Shown: positions 56,198 through 64,000 of the stretch, one piece after another
Layout: each line of letters begins with the position of its first letter
How positions within the stretch are numbered: position 1 is the first letter of the stretch
NCBI GenBank assembly: GCA_000688615.1
Contig: JHVA01000001.1
Span: forward strand, 496,001-560,000
Length of the DNA stretch: 64,000 nucleotides
DNA from: Acidobacteriaceae bacterium KBS 146
GTDB lineage: Bacteria > Acidobacteriota > Terriglobia > Terriglobales > Acidobacteriaceae
Direction: 5' to 3'
The notes under the pieces: generated by a model
What the model saw: the letters and a program-made list of their open reading frames with translations, nothing else
Told to the model about the DNA's origin: nothing
The model's database searches: none
Translations under genes and position numbers: made by a program

Positions 56198-56213
56198 TGG
56201 ACCTTCGGTTGCA
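56198..56213 (+). promoter_or_regulatory. Sigma-54 promoter before fliL
   Basis: TGGACCTTCGGTTGCA keeps TGG, the full TTGCA and the 10-bp GG-GC spacing; the inner part of the -24 box is imperfect. The predicted start (about 56224) is only five bases before the fliL ATG, so the transcript would be almost leaderless. Confidence 0.65.
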
Positions 56214-56228
56214 CCAAGCACAGGCATC

Positions 56229-56768
56229 ATGGCTACTACACCTCCTGTCATCCAAGCGAAGATTACATCGGATCCGGTGAAGATTCCGATCGTTCCACTG
56301 TTGATTTCTATTGTGGTAGGAGTCTTTGTCGCAACCACAGCAGTCGGTGGAGTTGTTTACTACTTGCTGCGATCAGGTAAGGTTCCGCTCCGGGTGGCTG
56401 AGAGATCTCCAGTCTCATCAGAAACGATCAAGACCCATACGGTTGCGCTTGATCCTTTGCTAGTCAATCTCGCCGATCCTTCGGGAAGCGCTTACTTGCG
56501 AGCCGCGATCACATTCCAGATCGTCGATCCTCCAACGGACAAAAGCAAAGAGACAAAAGGTACAGAGACCAAGTCTCCCGGAAAAGAGGCTGATGCCTCA
56601 ATGCGCGACATAGCCCTTACCGTACTTGGCCGGCAGACATCGGACCAACTGTTGGCCGCAGACGGTAAGGAACGACTGAAGGCGGAGCTAAAAAAATCTC
56701 TGACTGACCAGAACCCAAGCGTCAAGGTGGCCGACCTGTTTTTCACCGAGTTTCTGGTACAGCGCTAG
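56229..56768 (+). CDS. fliL: Flagellar basal body-associated protein FliL
   Basis: FliL is an inner-membrane protein that supports the stator around the motor. It has 179 residues. A single membrane helix (about 21-45, IVPLLISIVVGVFVATTAVGGVVYY) is followed by a periplasmic domain with VALDPLLVNLADPSGSAYLRAAITFQI and a C-terminal FFTEFLVQR, both family-typical. It starts a cluster with the switch protein and export gate. Confidence 0.9.
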   Translation: MATTPPVIQAKITSDPVKIPIVPLLISIVVGVFVATTAVGGVVYYLLRSGKVPLRVAERSPVSSETIKTHTVALDPLLVNLADPSGSAYLRAAITFQIVDPPTDKSKETKGTETKSPGKEADASMRDIALTVLGRQTSDQLLAADGKERLKAELKKSLTDQNPSVKVADLFFTEFLVQR

Positions 56769-56788
56769 TACGCGAGAGGTTGAAAGAG

Positions 56789-57121
56789 ATGCCGGAAAAC
56801 GAATTGGCGAAGGTGGAATCGAACCCGGTTAGGGAATCCTCGACAACAGTTACTTCAACGCAACCGTCATGGATGATGCGGATTGAGGAGCATCCATCCT
56901 GGCCGCTCCTGTCGCGAATGACTGTCGCCACAACTGCCGGGATCCCAGTTATCGGCTTCAAAGTGGGAGATCTTCTACGTCTTGTACCGGGCCAGATTGT
57001 CGAGAGTGAATGGTCACACACGGAAGATATTCCGCTGAAGAGTGGGACCGTTCAGGTGGCCTGGGGCGAATTTGAGGTTGTGGACCAGACCTTGATGGTA
57101 CGACTCACCCGGTTGGCGTAA
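56789..57121 (+). CDS. fliN: FliN-family flagellar motor switch protein
   Basis: A 110-residue protein whose C-terminal two thirds form a SpoA (FliN/FliM C-terminal) domain. The residues LSRMTVATTAGIPVIGFKVGDLLRLVPGQIVESEW and VQVAWGEFEVVDQTLMVRLTRL are visible. FliN makes the C-ring base and helps dock export chaperones. ATG 56789 is chosen; a TTG nine bases earlier is open. fliM lies far away, at the end of the window, and another SpoA protein could follow it, so FliN identity is likely but not certain. Confidence 0.78.
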   Translation: MPENELAKVESNPVRESSTTVTSTQPSWMMRIEEHPSWPLLSRMTVATTAGIPVIGFKVGDLLRLVPGQIVESEWSHTEDIPLKSGTVQVAWGEFEVVDQTLMVRLTRLA

Positions 57122-57148
57122 CAGATTTCATAAAGGATCAGCACTTAT

Positions 57149-57424
57149 ATGCGGGCGCTAACGCCAAAGACAAATACGATGCGACAGGACGGGCTCGCGG
57201 AATCTCTGCTTCGTTGGTGGTTTGCCCGGCGGGCGGCTAAGTCCGCGACGGTCCGGCAGATGGAGTTGCTGGAGACACTTGTACTGGGGGGTAAGCGCCA
57301 GTTGATGCTTGTACGTTGCTCAGGCGAGCACTTCCTCGTAGGCGGTAGTTCAGACCAGATAAACACCATTGTCAGAGTGGGAGCGATAGCGTCGTGCGTT
57401 GATCAGGAAGGTCCATGCGAATAA
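57149..57424 (+). CDS. fliO: FliO-like flagellar biosynthesis protein lacking a membrane helix
   Basis: A 91-residue protein between fliN and fliP. The core MELLETLVLGGKRQLMLVRCSGEHFLVGGS is the conserved cytoplasmic part of FliO, which helps assemble the FliP ring. Unlike typical FliO there is no N-terminal membrane segment before it; residues 11-35 are polar and Arg-rich. Its 3' end overlaps fliP by ten bases. The start (ATG 57149) is weak, with AAGGA about 11 bases upstream. Confidence 0.72.
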   Translation: MRALTPKTNTMRQDGLAESLLRWWFARRAAKSATVRQMELLETLVLGGKRQLMLVRCSGEHFLVGGSSDQINTIVRVGAIASCVDQEGPCE

Positions 57425-58287
57425 GGAGAACCATCGCGGGGCTTTTCTTAATACTCGTGGTCAGCCCCATACTCTCTGCACAGACTCATCCCCTGATCGC
57501 GGCGAAACAGAAGGAGGCGAGGCGAAACCTGATATCGCAGAAGAGCTCTAAACCGCGAATGAAAGAGAATCTGCAGAATCGTTCCTCACATGGGACAGGC
57601 GCTTCAAAAGTTGTGGGCCCGATCGACAATGCAACTGAATCGATTCAGGATGCACTGAAGGTAAATCACAGTGTGCCATGGTCGATCGTTCTTGGATTGA
57701 CCCTGCTGACCCTCATTCCAGCAATCCTGCTATCGGTAACACCGCTGGTCCGGCTGCTAGTGGTCTTTCACTTTTTGCGGCAAGCCCTTGGCACCCAGAC
57801 CGCGCCTTCGAATCAGGTGTTGATGGGACTCGGTCTGATGATGACCTGGTTTCTGATGACCCCGGTTTTGCTCCAGGTAGAGCAGCAGGCAGTGACTCCC
57901 TATCGCGTGGGAGCAATCTCTGGCGAGGAGGCTGTGAGCCGCGGTATCCAGCCTGTCCGGCAATACATGCTGCGCTATGCTCGCGAGAAGGATCTCGCAG
58001 TCTTTGCGTCGGCCGCAATGAGCGCACGGCCCGCGACCAAAGAGGATCTTCCGATACAGGTGGTCGTGCCTGCCTACATTCTGAGCGAATTGAAAGCTGG
58101 TTTCCAGATCGGCGCTGTGCTTTTTCTGCCGTTTCTTCTGGTGGACCTTGTTGTTGCAAGCGTAACCACATCGATTGGCATGATGCAGCTTCCACCAGTG
58201 GTGATCTCTACACCATTGAAGATCCTGCTGTTTGTGATGGTCGATGGATGGAATCTGCTGGCCGATCAATTAATTAAAAGCTTCTGA
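57415..58287 (+). CDS. fliP: Flagellar export gate protein FliP
   Basis: FliP forms the core of the type III export channel with FliQ and FliR. It has 290 residues. A cleavable signal peptide (1-22) and a charged linker of about 60 residues precede the family domain. That domain starts at VPWSIVLGLTLLTLIPAILLSVTP and shows FLRQALGTQTAPSNQVLMGL and AFQIG-type GFQIGAVLFLPFLLVDLVVASVTTSIGMMQLPP. Overlaps fliO by ten bases and precedes fliQ by 15 bp. Confidence 0.94.
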   Translation: MRIRRTIAGLFLILVVSPILSAQTHPLIAAKQKEARRNLISQKSSKPRMKENLQNRSSHGTGASKVVGPIDNATESIQDALKVNHSVPWSIVLGLTLLTLIPAILLSVTPLVRLLVVFHFLRQALGTQTAPSNQVLMGLGLMMTWFLMTPVLLQVEQQAVTPYRVGAISGEEAVSRGIQPVRQYMLRYAREKDLAVFASAAMSARPATKEDLPIQVVVPAYILSELKAGFQIGAVLFLPFLLVDLVVASVTTSIGMMQLPPVVISTPLKILLFVMVDGWNLLADQLIKSF

Positions 58288-58302
58288 GCTGAGGAGGAAG
58301 AG

Positions 58303-58572
58303 ATGGGGCCAGACCAAACCGTTGAGCTGATCCGACGACTACTAATCGAAGCGATGCTCCTGAGTGCACCTTTGTTGCTGAGTGCCTGTCTTATTAGCCT
58401 ACTAGTCAGTCTTGCCCAGACGCTTACGGGGGTGCAGGAACAGACCCTCACAGCCGTGCCACGCTTGATGGTGGTGTTCGCAGTAACGATGGTGACCCTA
58501 CCCTGGATGATTCACCGCGCCATTGAATACTCGAGTCGATTGCTTCATGACTTTCATCGGTATTTGGGATAG
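58303..58572 (+). CDS. fliQ: Flagellar export gate protein FliQ
   Basis: FliQ, an 89-residue two-helix subunit of the export gate. The first helix region reads LLIEAMLLSAPLLLSACLISLLVSLAQTLTGVQEQTL, and VTMVTLPWMI marks the second. GAGGAGGAAGAG precedes the ATG. fliR begins three bases after its stop. Confidence 0.92.
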   Translation: MGPDQTVELIRRLLIEAMLLSAPLLLSACLISLLVSLAQTLTGVQEQTLTAVPRLMVVFAVTMVTLPWMIHRAIEYSSRLLHDFHRYLG

Positions 58573-58575
58573 GTC

Positions 58576-59358
58576 ATGGGAGAACTAACGGTGGGCGGGT
58601 CTGTTGCGTGGCCGCAGTTTCTGACAGTGGCACTTCTTGTAATGATTCGCATCAGCGGGTTGATGGTGTTTGCCCCTATTTTTTCGTCCGTCGCGATTGC
58701 TCCCAGAATCAAAGCCGGTTTTGTCTTCGCAGTTACGTTGTTGCTTGCGCCAGCAGTAGGCGCGGTTCCAGATGCAAGGCCTTCGCTCGACATGATGGCC
58801 GTACTGGGCGAGTTGGGGGTGGGACTTGTTTTCGGTTTGGCCCTCATGATGCTCAATGAGGCTTTGATGTTTGCGGGAACGCTTCTCGGGATGCAGTTCA
58901 GTTTTTCGCTGGTGAACCTTCTCGATCCCAACTCAAAGATTGAGACGCCAGTACTAGGGCAACTCCTGAGTTGGTTGGGTACCTTGGTCCTGATCAATAC
59001 TGGACTGGATCGCACCCTGCTGGCAGCCTTGGTTCGGAGCTTCCGTTCGGTTCCGGTAGGGCATGCCATGATTCAGGCGAAGACAGGACTCGCATTGACA
59101 GAGATGGCAGGCGGCATCTTTCTCGCAGGGTTACAACTCGCCGCGCCGGTGATTGCTGCAGCCATGATCGTCGAGATCACGGTTGCACTCGTAGGGAGAA
59201 TCGCCCCACAGCTTCCAGCGATGGTCCTTGGAATTCCCTTAAAAACGCTCATCTCTTTTGGCGTGTTGATTGCCAGTCTGTCCTTGTGGCCCGGATGGAT
59301 TGAAAGTCACTTTACTTCTCTTCTAGACATGGCGGGAAGGTTGATTGCAAAGGCATGA
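58576..59358 (+). CDS. fliR: Flagellar export gate protein FliR
   Basis: FliR, 260 residues with about six membrane helices, completes the FliPQR gate. FMIRISGLMVFAPIFSS-type start, then NEALMFAGTLLGMQFSFSLVNLLDPNSKIETPVLGQLL, are family signatures. Its stop overlaps the flhB start as ATGA. Confidence 0.93.
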   Translation: MGELTVGGSVAWPQFLTVALLVMIRISGLMVFAPIFSSVAIAPRIKAGFVFAVTLLLAPAVGAVPDARPSLDMMAVLGELGVGLVFGLALMMLNEALMFAGTLLGMQFSFSLVNLLDPNSKIETPVLGQLLSWLGTLVLINTGLDRTLLAALVRSFRSVPVGHAMIQAKTGLALTEMAGGIFLAGLQLAAPVIAAAMIVEITVALVGRIAPQLPAMVLGIPLKTLISFGVLIASLSLWPGWIESHFTSLLDMAGRLIAKA

Positions 59359-60500
59359 GCGGACAGGCAACAGAAAAAGCGACACCACAACGAAAGAAGA
59401 AGGCAAAAGAGAAGGGCGATGGTGTCCATAGCCGTGAACTGCTCTCGGCCGTTGCAATGCTGGGAGGCGTCTTGATGCTTGGCGCCACAGCCCACGGCTT
59501 CTCGAGTAGTTGGAGCAAAGCCTACCTCGACAGTTTGCGTTCTGCGGGCGTTGGAGAGGTGAGCGGAGAACAGCAGTGGATTGAGTCGGTGTGGCAGATG
59601 CTTCATCCAGTGCTCCTCCCGGTAGGTCTCATTTTGGTGACAAGTTTTGGCAGCGCTCTGATGACCGGAATTGCCCAGACTGGCGGCTTGCAGATTCATC
59701 CGAACGCCATTCAGTTGAAAGTTTCCAAGCTGAATCCGGCAGAGAACGTAAAAAATCTCGTCAGCCTCCGCCAGGCAATGCGCCTGGTGAAGTCACTGGT
59801 TCCCGCCGCAGTGATGGTTTTTCTGGGGTGGAGTGCTCTCAAAGAGAATTTGTCATCGATGCCTTCGATGAGCCTGCTTCGCTTGCCTACGACCTTCTCG
59901 AGTGCCTACAACCTCTGTCTGGACGCGGCATGGTTGATGCTGGCCTGGTCCGGAATCGACTATGCGATCGAATGGAGAAGCTGGAATCAGCGACTCAAGA
60001 TGAGCAAACAGGAGATCCGTGAAGAGATGCGGGATGCGATGGGAAATCCCGAGATCAAAGGAAAGATCCGCCAGATTCAGCATGCGATGCGGAGACGAAA
60101 GGTAAAGGCCGATATGTCAAGGGCAAGCGTTGTGATTACCAATCCAACGCATTATGCCGTCGCTCTCGAGTTCAGCTTTGAGACGATGCAGGCTCCTGTC
60201 GTCCTCGCAAAAGGCCGCGATCTTTTCGCGACAGAGATTCGTGAGGAAGCAAAGTGGGCGGGGGTGCCAATCGTCGAAAATCCTCCTCTCGCACGGAGCC
60301 TTTACCGAACGGTGGAACCGGGGCAATCCATTCCATTTGAGTTGTACTCGGCAGTGGCAGGAATTCTGGCCTACCTCTATCGCCAAAAGGTAGAGGAGCG
60401 GGTTCGACGGCAGCGTCAGGCACAGCATATGCATCAGCCGGCGTTGACCTATCCCGCAGTGAGGACAACGGGAATGCACGGTGTAGGAGGTGGAATGTGA
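59355..60500 (+). CDS. flhB: Flagellar export switch protein FlhB
   Basis: FlhB controls the change from hook to filament export. It has 381 residues. A basic N-terminus (KATPQRKKKAKEKGDG) leads into four membrane helices. The cytoplasmic domain has the autocleavage site NPTH (263-266), cut between Asn and Pro, followed by FATEIREEAKWAGVPIVENPPLARSLY. ATGA overlap with fliR, and GTGA overlap with flhA. Confidence 0.95.
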   Translation: MSGQATEKATPQRKKKAKEKGDGVHSRELLSAVAMLGGVLMLGATAHGFSSSWSKAYLDSLRSAGVGEVSGEQQWIESVWQMLHPVLLPVGLILVTSFGSALMTGIAQTGGLQIHPNAIQLKVSKLNPAENVKNLVSLRQAMRLVKSLVPAAVMVFLGWSALKENLSSMPSMSLLRLPTTFSSAYNLCLDAAWLMLAWSGIDYAIEWRSWNQRLKMSKQEIREEMRDAMGNPEIKGKIRQIQHAMRRRKVKADMSRASVVITNPTHYAVALEFSFETMQAPVVLAKGRDLFATEIREEAKWAGVPIVENPPLARSLYRTVEPGQSIPFELYSAVAGILAYLYRQKVEERVRRQRQAQHMHQPALTYPAVRTTGMHGVGGGM

Positions 60501-62599
60501 ACGTCAAAAAGTCGCCGGGCTGGTCTCCGGCAAAGATACAAGCTTTTCTACTGCCGGTATCCGCCATCAGCGTCATCTTTGTGATGTTGATCCCGATTCC
60601 GAGCTTTGTGCTCGACTTGCTGCTGGCAGCGTCAATTACCGCATCGGTTATTGTCTTTCTCACTGCGGTGCAGGTAAGGCGTGCCGTGGACTTTTCGGTC
60701 TTTCCTACCTTGCTTCTTTTGCTGACGTTGTTTCGCTTATCTCTCAACCTTGCTTCGAGCCGCAGAATTCTATTGCATGGGCATGAGGGTACAGCGGCAG
60801 CCGGATCCGTGATCGAAGCCTTCGGTCAGTTCGTCGTCGGCGGAAACTACGTTGTCGGATTCGTTCTGTTTCTTGCGTTGATCGCAATTCAGTTTTTGGT
60901 AGTGAGCCATGGCGCCGTTAGAACTGCCGAAGTTACGGCTCGATTTACTCTTGATGCATTGCCGGGCAAGCAGATGGCGATCGATGCGGATATGAACGCC
61001 GGCTTGATCGACGAGCAACAAGCTCGCAAACGGCGACAAGCCATTGCACGTGAAGCTGAGTTCTACGGAGCGATGGACGGCGCGGCGCGTTTCAATCAGC
61101 GCGACTCAATGGCAACCATTCTGATCACCGTCATCAATATTGTCGCGGGTCTTCTTATAGGAGTCTTGCAACAAGGAACGGACCTGGCCACGGCGGTCAA
61201 GACTTATACCATCCTGACCGTGGGCGATGGTCTGGTTACGATGATTCCGAGCCTTCTGGTGTCGGTAGCTGGGGGGATGGTCCTGACCCGGGCTTCGTCC
61301 TCGGGCTCGCTCGATCAGGAACTAGGGACTCAGCTCCTGAAGGGCAGGAATACGCTATGGATTGCGTGCGGTGTGCTGATTGCACTGGCATTGATTCCCG
61401 GACTGCCAAAGCTTGCGTTTGTCCTGATGGCGGCGGGAGTCGCCCTGATTGCGCGGAAGCTTCCAGCCGGGCAATCCCCAGTTGTAGAAAGCGGAAGTGA
61501 GGACACACCTTCCAGCAAGGCGAAGACGACAGAGGGGACGGTCAACGAAAATCTTGCCTCGCTCTTAAAGATTGATGAGCTGAGCCTGGAGATTGGCTTC
61601 CAGCTTATCTCTTTCGTTGACGAGAAGCAGGGTGGACAGATGCTGAATCGGGTTCGCGCTCTTCGACGACATCTTGCAACTGAGCTGGGCTTCATCGTTC
61701 CGTCGGTCCACATCACAGACAATCTTCGTTTGAAGCCGCGTGAGTATGTCGTAAGTTTGAGAGGAGTCGAGATTGCCCGGTGGCAGACAGAACAGAATTG
61801 TCTGCTTGCGGTGAATGCAGATCCGAAGGCAAGGCCACTGCCCGGTATTGAAACCAGGGAACCAGCGTTTGGTGTGAGTGCCCGTTGGATTCAACCGGGA
61901 TTCGAAGAGCAGGCGTTAGCGGCAGGGTACTCGGTAGTTGATCAAACGACCGTGATTGGCACGCATCTGGGAGAGTTGATCCGACGCCATGCTCATGAGC
62001 TATTGGGGCGGCAGGAGGTCAAACGGCTTCTGGACAGCATCAATGAAACACATCCAAAACTTGTCGAGGAATTGGTTCCGAAGCTCCTGTCACTCGGGGA
62101 GGTGCAGAAGGTCCTACAACAGCTGCTTCGGGAGCAGGTATCGATTCGCGATCTCGGCTCAATTCTGGAGACATTGGTCGAAGCTGCACAGCAATCAAAA
62201 AGTCTGGTCCATTTGGTAGAAGCGGTTCGACAGTCTTTCGGCCGCGGATTGGTGCGTCCATTACTGGATATGGATGGGGGCCTGAAGGTCATGATGCTGG
62301 AACAGAGTGTCGAAAGCGAGCTTATCGGCACGTTCGATCCACAGAGCGCGAGCATGCTGTTAGGCGATGGTTCTCGTTCCGGAGGTCTGCCAGCGGACTT
62401 CCTTCGGCGGCTTGTGGATTCTGTGAAGCGACTAACCGGACCCTCGTTGGGATCGGCCCTTCCCGTGCTTTTATGTCCGAGTCCGGCGCGTTATCACGTA
62501 AGACGCTGGCTGGAGCCTTTTCTTCCCAAGGTGACGGTACTTTCCCCGGTGGAGATTCCTCCGGAAGTGCGGGTAAAGAGTATCGGAACGGTCGGTTGA
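60497..62599 (+). CDS. flhA: Flagellar export apparatus protein FlhA
   Basis: FlhA is the ring-forming export gate component that receives chaperone-substrate complexes. It has 700 residues from GTG 60497, which overlaps the flhB stop. The N-terminal half holds about eight membrane helices and the conserved FHIPEP loop equivalent (RFTLDALPGKQMAIDADMNAGLI, REAEFYGAMDGAARFNQRD). The cytoplasmic domain starts near residue 350 (IDELSLEIGFQLI), with LRALRRHLATELGFIVPSVHITDN-type sequence. No flhF or flhG gene follows; fliA is next. Confidence 0.95.
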   Translation: MNVKKSPGWSPAKIQAFLLPVSAISVIFVMLIPIPSFVLDLLLAASITASVIVFLTAVQVRRAVDFSVFPTLLLLLTLFRLSLNLASSRRILLHGHEGTAAAGSVIEAFGQFVVGGNYVVGFVLFLALIAIQFLVVSHGAVRTAEVTARFTLDALPGKQMAIDADMNAGLIDEQQARKRRQAIAREAEFYGAMDGAARFNQRDSMATILITVINIVAGLLIGVLQQGTDLATAVKTYTILTVGDGLVTMIPSLLVSVAGGMVLTRASSSGSLDQELGTQLLKGRNTLWIACGVLIALALIPGLPKLAFVLMAAGVALIARKLPAGQSPVVESGSEDTPSSKAKTTEGTVNENLASLLKIDELSLEIGFQLISFVDEKQGGQMLNRVRALRRHLATELGFIVPSVHITDNLRLKPREYVVSLRGVEIARWQTEQNCLLAVNADPKARPLPGIETREPAFGVSARWIQPGFEEQALAAGYSVVDQTTVIGTHLGELIRRHAHELLGRQEVKRLLDSINETHPKLVEELVPKLLSLGEVQKVLQQLLREQVSIRDLGSILETLVEAAQQSKSLVHLVEAVRQSFGRGLVRPLLDMDGGLKVMMLEQSVESELIGTFDPQSASMLLGDGSRSGGLPADFLRRLVDSVKRLTGPSLGSALPVLLCPSPARYHVRRWLEPFLPKVTVLSPVEIPPEVRVKSIGTVG

Positions 62600-62645
62600 G
62601 GGCTAGCAGAGCAAATCTGCAATGTGACTTGATGAGGAGGAAATG

Positions 62646-63560
62646 ATGAACGTAGCACGACCTGTAGCTCTGGATCTGGTTGCTGAAGGTGTAGGGAAGC
62701 CGCAGTGGCTTGGCAGCGAAAGCGAGGAGGCAATGACGATGCCTGCATGTAAGCCGTTTATGAGTGATGCTGCGAAGACGGAGCAAGCTACTCAGACGGA
62801 TTCTGCACAAGACAGGGATCTGCTTTTGATGGAGCATCTTCCTACGGTTCGATATATTGCCCGCCGCATTCATGAGCGATTGCCTCAGCACGTTGACCTT
62901 GACGATCTCATCTCGGCCGGTGTGGTGGGCCTGATCGATGCATTCTCAAAATTTGATCACAACAAAAAAGTTCAGTTCAAGAGCTATGCACAGTTCAGGA
63001 TCCGGGGAGCGATCCTCGATTCCTTGAGGACCCTGGATTGGAGTCCACGCGAACTCAGAAGGAAGGGGCGAGCCGTCGAGGAGGCAATTCGTACAGTGAC
63101 TCAGAGAATGCGGCGAGCTCCGACAGAACAGGAGATCGCAGGCGAAATGGCGCTAACGCTCTCCGAGTATCATCAGCTTCTCGGAGACCTCAAAGGGCTG
63201 GAGATCGGAAGCCTGCATATGGAGCGTTCCGAGGACTCCGGAGATGAGGAACTTGCCTATGTTCCAGGATCTCCGGAAGAAGATCCATTGTTTCGCTGTC
63301 TCAAAGGGGAGATGAAGCAGAGGCTGGCGGATGCTATTGAGGACCTACCTGAGAAAGAACGGATGGTGCTGACCCTCTATTACTACGAAGAGCTGACGAT
63401 GCGTGAGATCGGTTTGACATTGGGAGTGGTCGAATCACGTGTCTCTCAGATTCATTCCGCGGCAGTGCTGCGACTGCGAAGTTCTCTCGCGGGGCTACGA
63501 TCTGTGGAGACCAATAAGAGCGGGAAACAGGAACGCAGACGTCCCGACTTGAACCGCTGA
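62646..63560 (+). CDS. fliA: RNA polymerase sigma factor FliA (sigma-28)
   Basis: A 304-residue sigma-28-type factor for late flagellar genes. ATG 62646 has AGGAGG five bases upstream; ATG 62643 is also possible. About 55 non-conserved residues precede region 2 (VDLDDLISAGVVGLIDAFSKFD and SYAQFRIRGAILDSLRTLDWSPRELRRKGRAVEEA, the sigma-28 hallmark). Region 3 follows (RRAPTEQEIAGEM), then region 4 (LPEKERMVLTLYYYEELTMREIGLTLGVVESRVSQIHSAAV). FlgM would be its anti-sigma factor; none is seen here. The long N-terminal extension is unusual. Confidence 0.93.
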   Translation: MNVARPVALDLVAEGVGKPQWLGSESEEAMTMPACKPFMSDAAKTEQATQTDSAQDRDLLLMEHLPTVRYIARRIHERLPQHVDLDDLISAGVVGLIDAFSKFDHNKKVQFKSYAQFRIRGAILDSLRTLDWSPRELRRKGRAVEEAIRTVTQRMRRAPTEQEIAGEMALTLSEYHQLLGDLKGLEIGSLHMERSEDSGDEELAYVPGSPEEDPLFRCLKGEMKQRLADAIEDLPEKERMVLTLYYYEELTMREIGLTLGVVESRVSQIHSAAVLRLRSSLAGLRSVETNKSGKQERRRPDLNR

Positions 63561-63597
63561 CAGGGAATTGAGGGAGATCTCTCAGGAGACGCTTTTG

Positions 63598-64000
63598 ATG
63601 GAAAAGAATCTTGGTCAAGAAGATATCGATGCGCTTTTTGCAGCAGCGAATGCATCAGCAAAAGCCGTCAAAGTAGAGGTCGATAAAGGGCCGGAGAAGT
63701 ATGTCTTTAGCCGTGCAGGCCAGATCAGTAACGATCAGTTAAGGGCCATTACCACCGTCAACGATCTATTCGCAAGAAACTTAATGCATTCCATGGGGGC
63801 CTGGCTTCGAATGCCGTTTCGCGTCAAGCTTGTCGCCGGGGAACAGCTCCCGTTCAGTGAGTTTCTTGAGAGGCTCTCGTCGATGGCCTACATCTGTTCG
63901 TTGCGTTTGGAACCTCTCGGAGCGGTTGGACTGCTGGAGTTGGATCTTGCGCTGGTGGCCCCGGTTGTAGATGTGCTGCTCGGAGGAGTGGGCCGAGCTG
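63598..64000 (+). CDS. fliM: Flagellar motor switch protein FliM (partial, runs off the window)
   Basis: The first 134 codons of fliM. The N-terminal CheY-P-binding type motif is visible as LGQEDIDALFAAA (residues 5-17). DKGPEKYVFSRAGQISNDQLRAITTVNDLFARNL and PFSEFLERLSSMAYICSLRLEPLGAVGLLELDLALVAPVVDVLLGG follow, matching the FliM middle domain. AGGAG precedes the ATG by about ten bases. The gene has no stop because the sequence ends at 64000. Confidence 0.92.
   Translation, partial: MEKNLGQEDIDALFAAANASAKAVKVEVDKGPEKYVFSRAGQISNDQLRAITTVNDLFARNLMHSMGAWLRMPFRVKLVAGEQLPFSEFLERLSSMAYICSLRLEPLGAVGLLELDLALVAPVVDVLLGGVGRA

Overview
The window looks like chromosomal DNA of an Acidobacteriota member, probably class Terriglobia (the Granulicella/Terriglobus/Edaphobacter group). 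This is inferred from two large Oar-type TonB-dependent transporters with an N-terminal carboxypeptidase-regulatory domain (typical of that phylum), the overall protein style and the gene mix. No 16S rRNA gene is present, so the placement rests on gene content only.

Layout. 1-5.1 kb: an incoming terminator, a TonB-dependent receptor, a secreted metallophosphoesterase and a PepSY-type membrane protein. 5.1-9.7 kb: an accessory segment ending at the 3' end of a tRNA-Lys(TTT) gene. It holds AT-richer sequence with two doubtful small ORFs, a three-ORF serine-recombinase unit (DUF5372-like protein plus a large serine recombinase split by a -1 frameshift) and a truncated ArdC-like antirestriction gene. 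Inverted copies of a GTGATAC-type repeat lie near both ends, so it looks like a decayed integrative element. 9.8-15 kb: a polytopic membrane protein, a flippase-like protein and argS. 15.5-23 kb: a second Oar-like transporter, a berberine-bridge-type flavin oxidase and an APC permease. 23-25.3 kb: araD-araB. 25.4-43.5 kb: housekeeping and small metabolic genes, including an MBL hydrolase, secG with tRNA-Leu(GAG), an isoaspartyl peptidase, a Cys-tailed ECF sigma factor, HAD phosphatases, a PfkB kinase, a dienelactone hydrolase, a response regulator with a YdcF-like protein, uvrB, a DUF4097 beta-repeat protein, an RND/ABC adaptor and lexA.

43.7-64 kb is a flagellar locus on the + strand. It opens with a regulatory trio: an OmpR-type response regulator, a 71-aa protein resembling a histidine-kinase phosphoacceptor helix, and a sigma-54 activator that has no DNA-binding domain. 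Then follow flgB-flgC-fliE-fliF-fliG-fliH-fliI-fliJ, then fliK-flgD-flgE, then fliL-fliN-fliO-fliP-fliQ-fliR-flhB-flhA-fliA and the start of fliM, which runs off the end. The gaps before flgB, fliK and fliL each carry a -24/-12 (sigma-54-type) match, one of them perfect. The local activator therefore probably switches on rod, hook and export genes, while FliA (sigma-28) serves late genes outside the window.

The most notable points are the activator without a helix-turn-helix plus its putative sigma-54 promoters, the tRNA-Lys-anchored remnant element, an apparently leaderless lexA promoter with an internal direct repeat, and a 938-residue secreted protein of unknown family.
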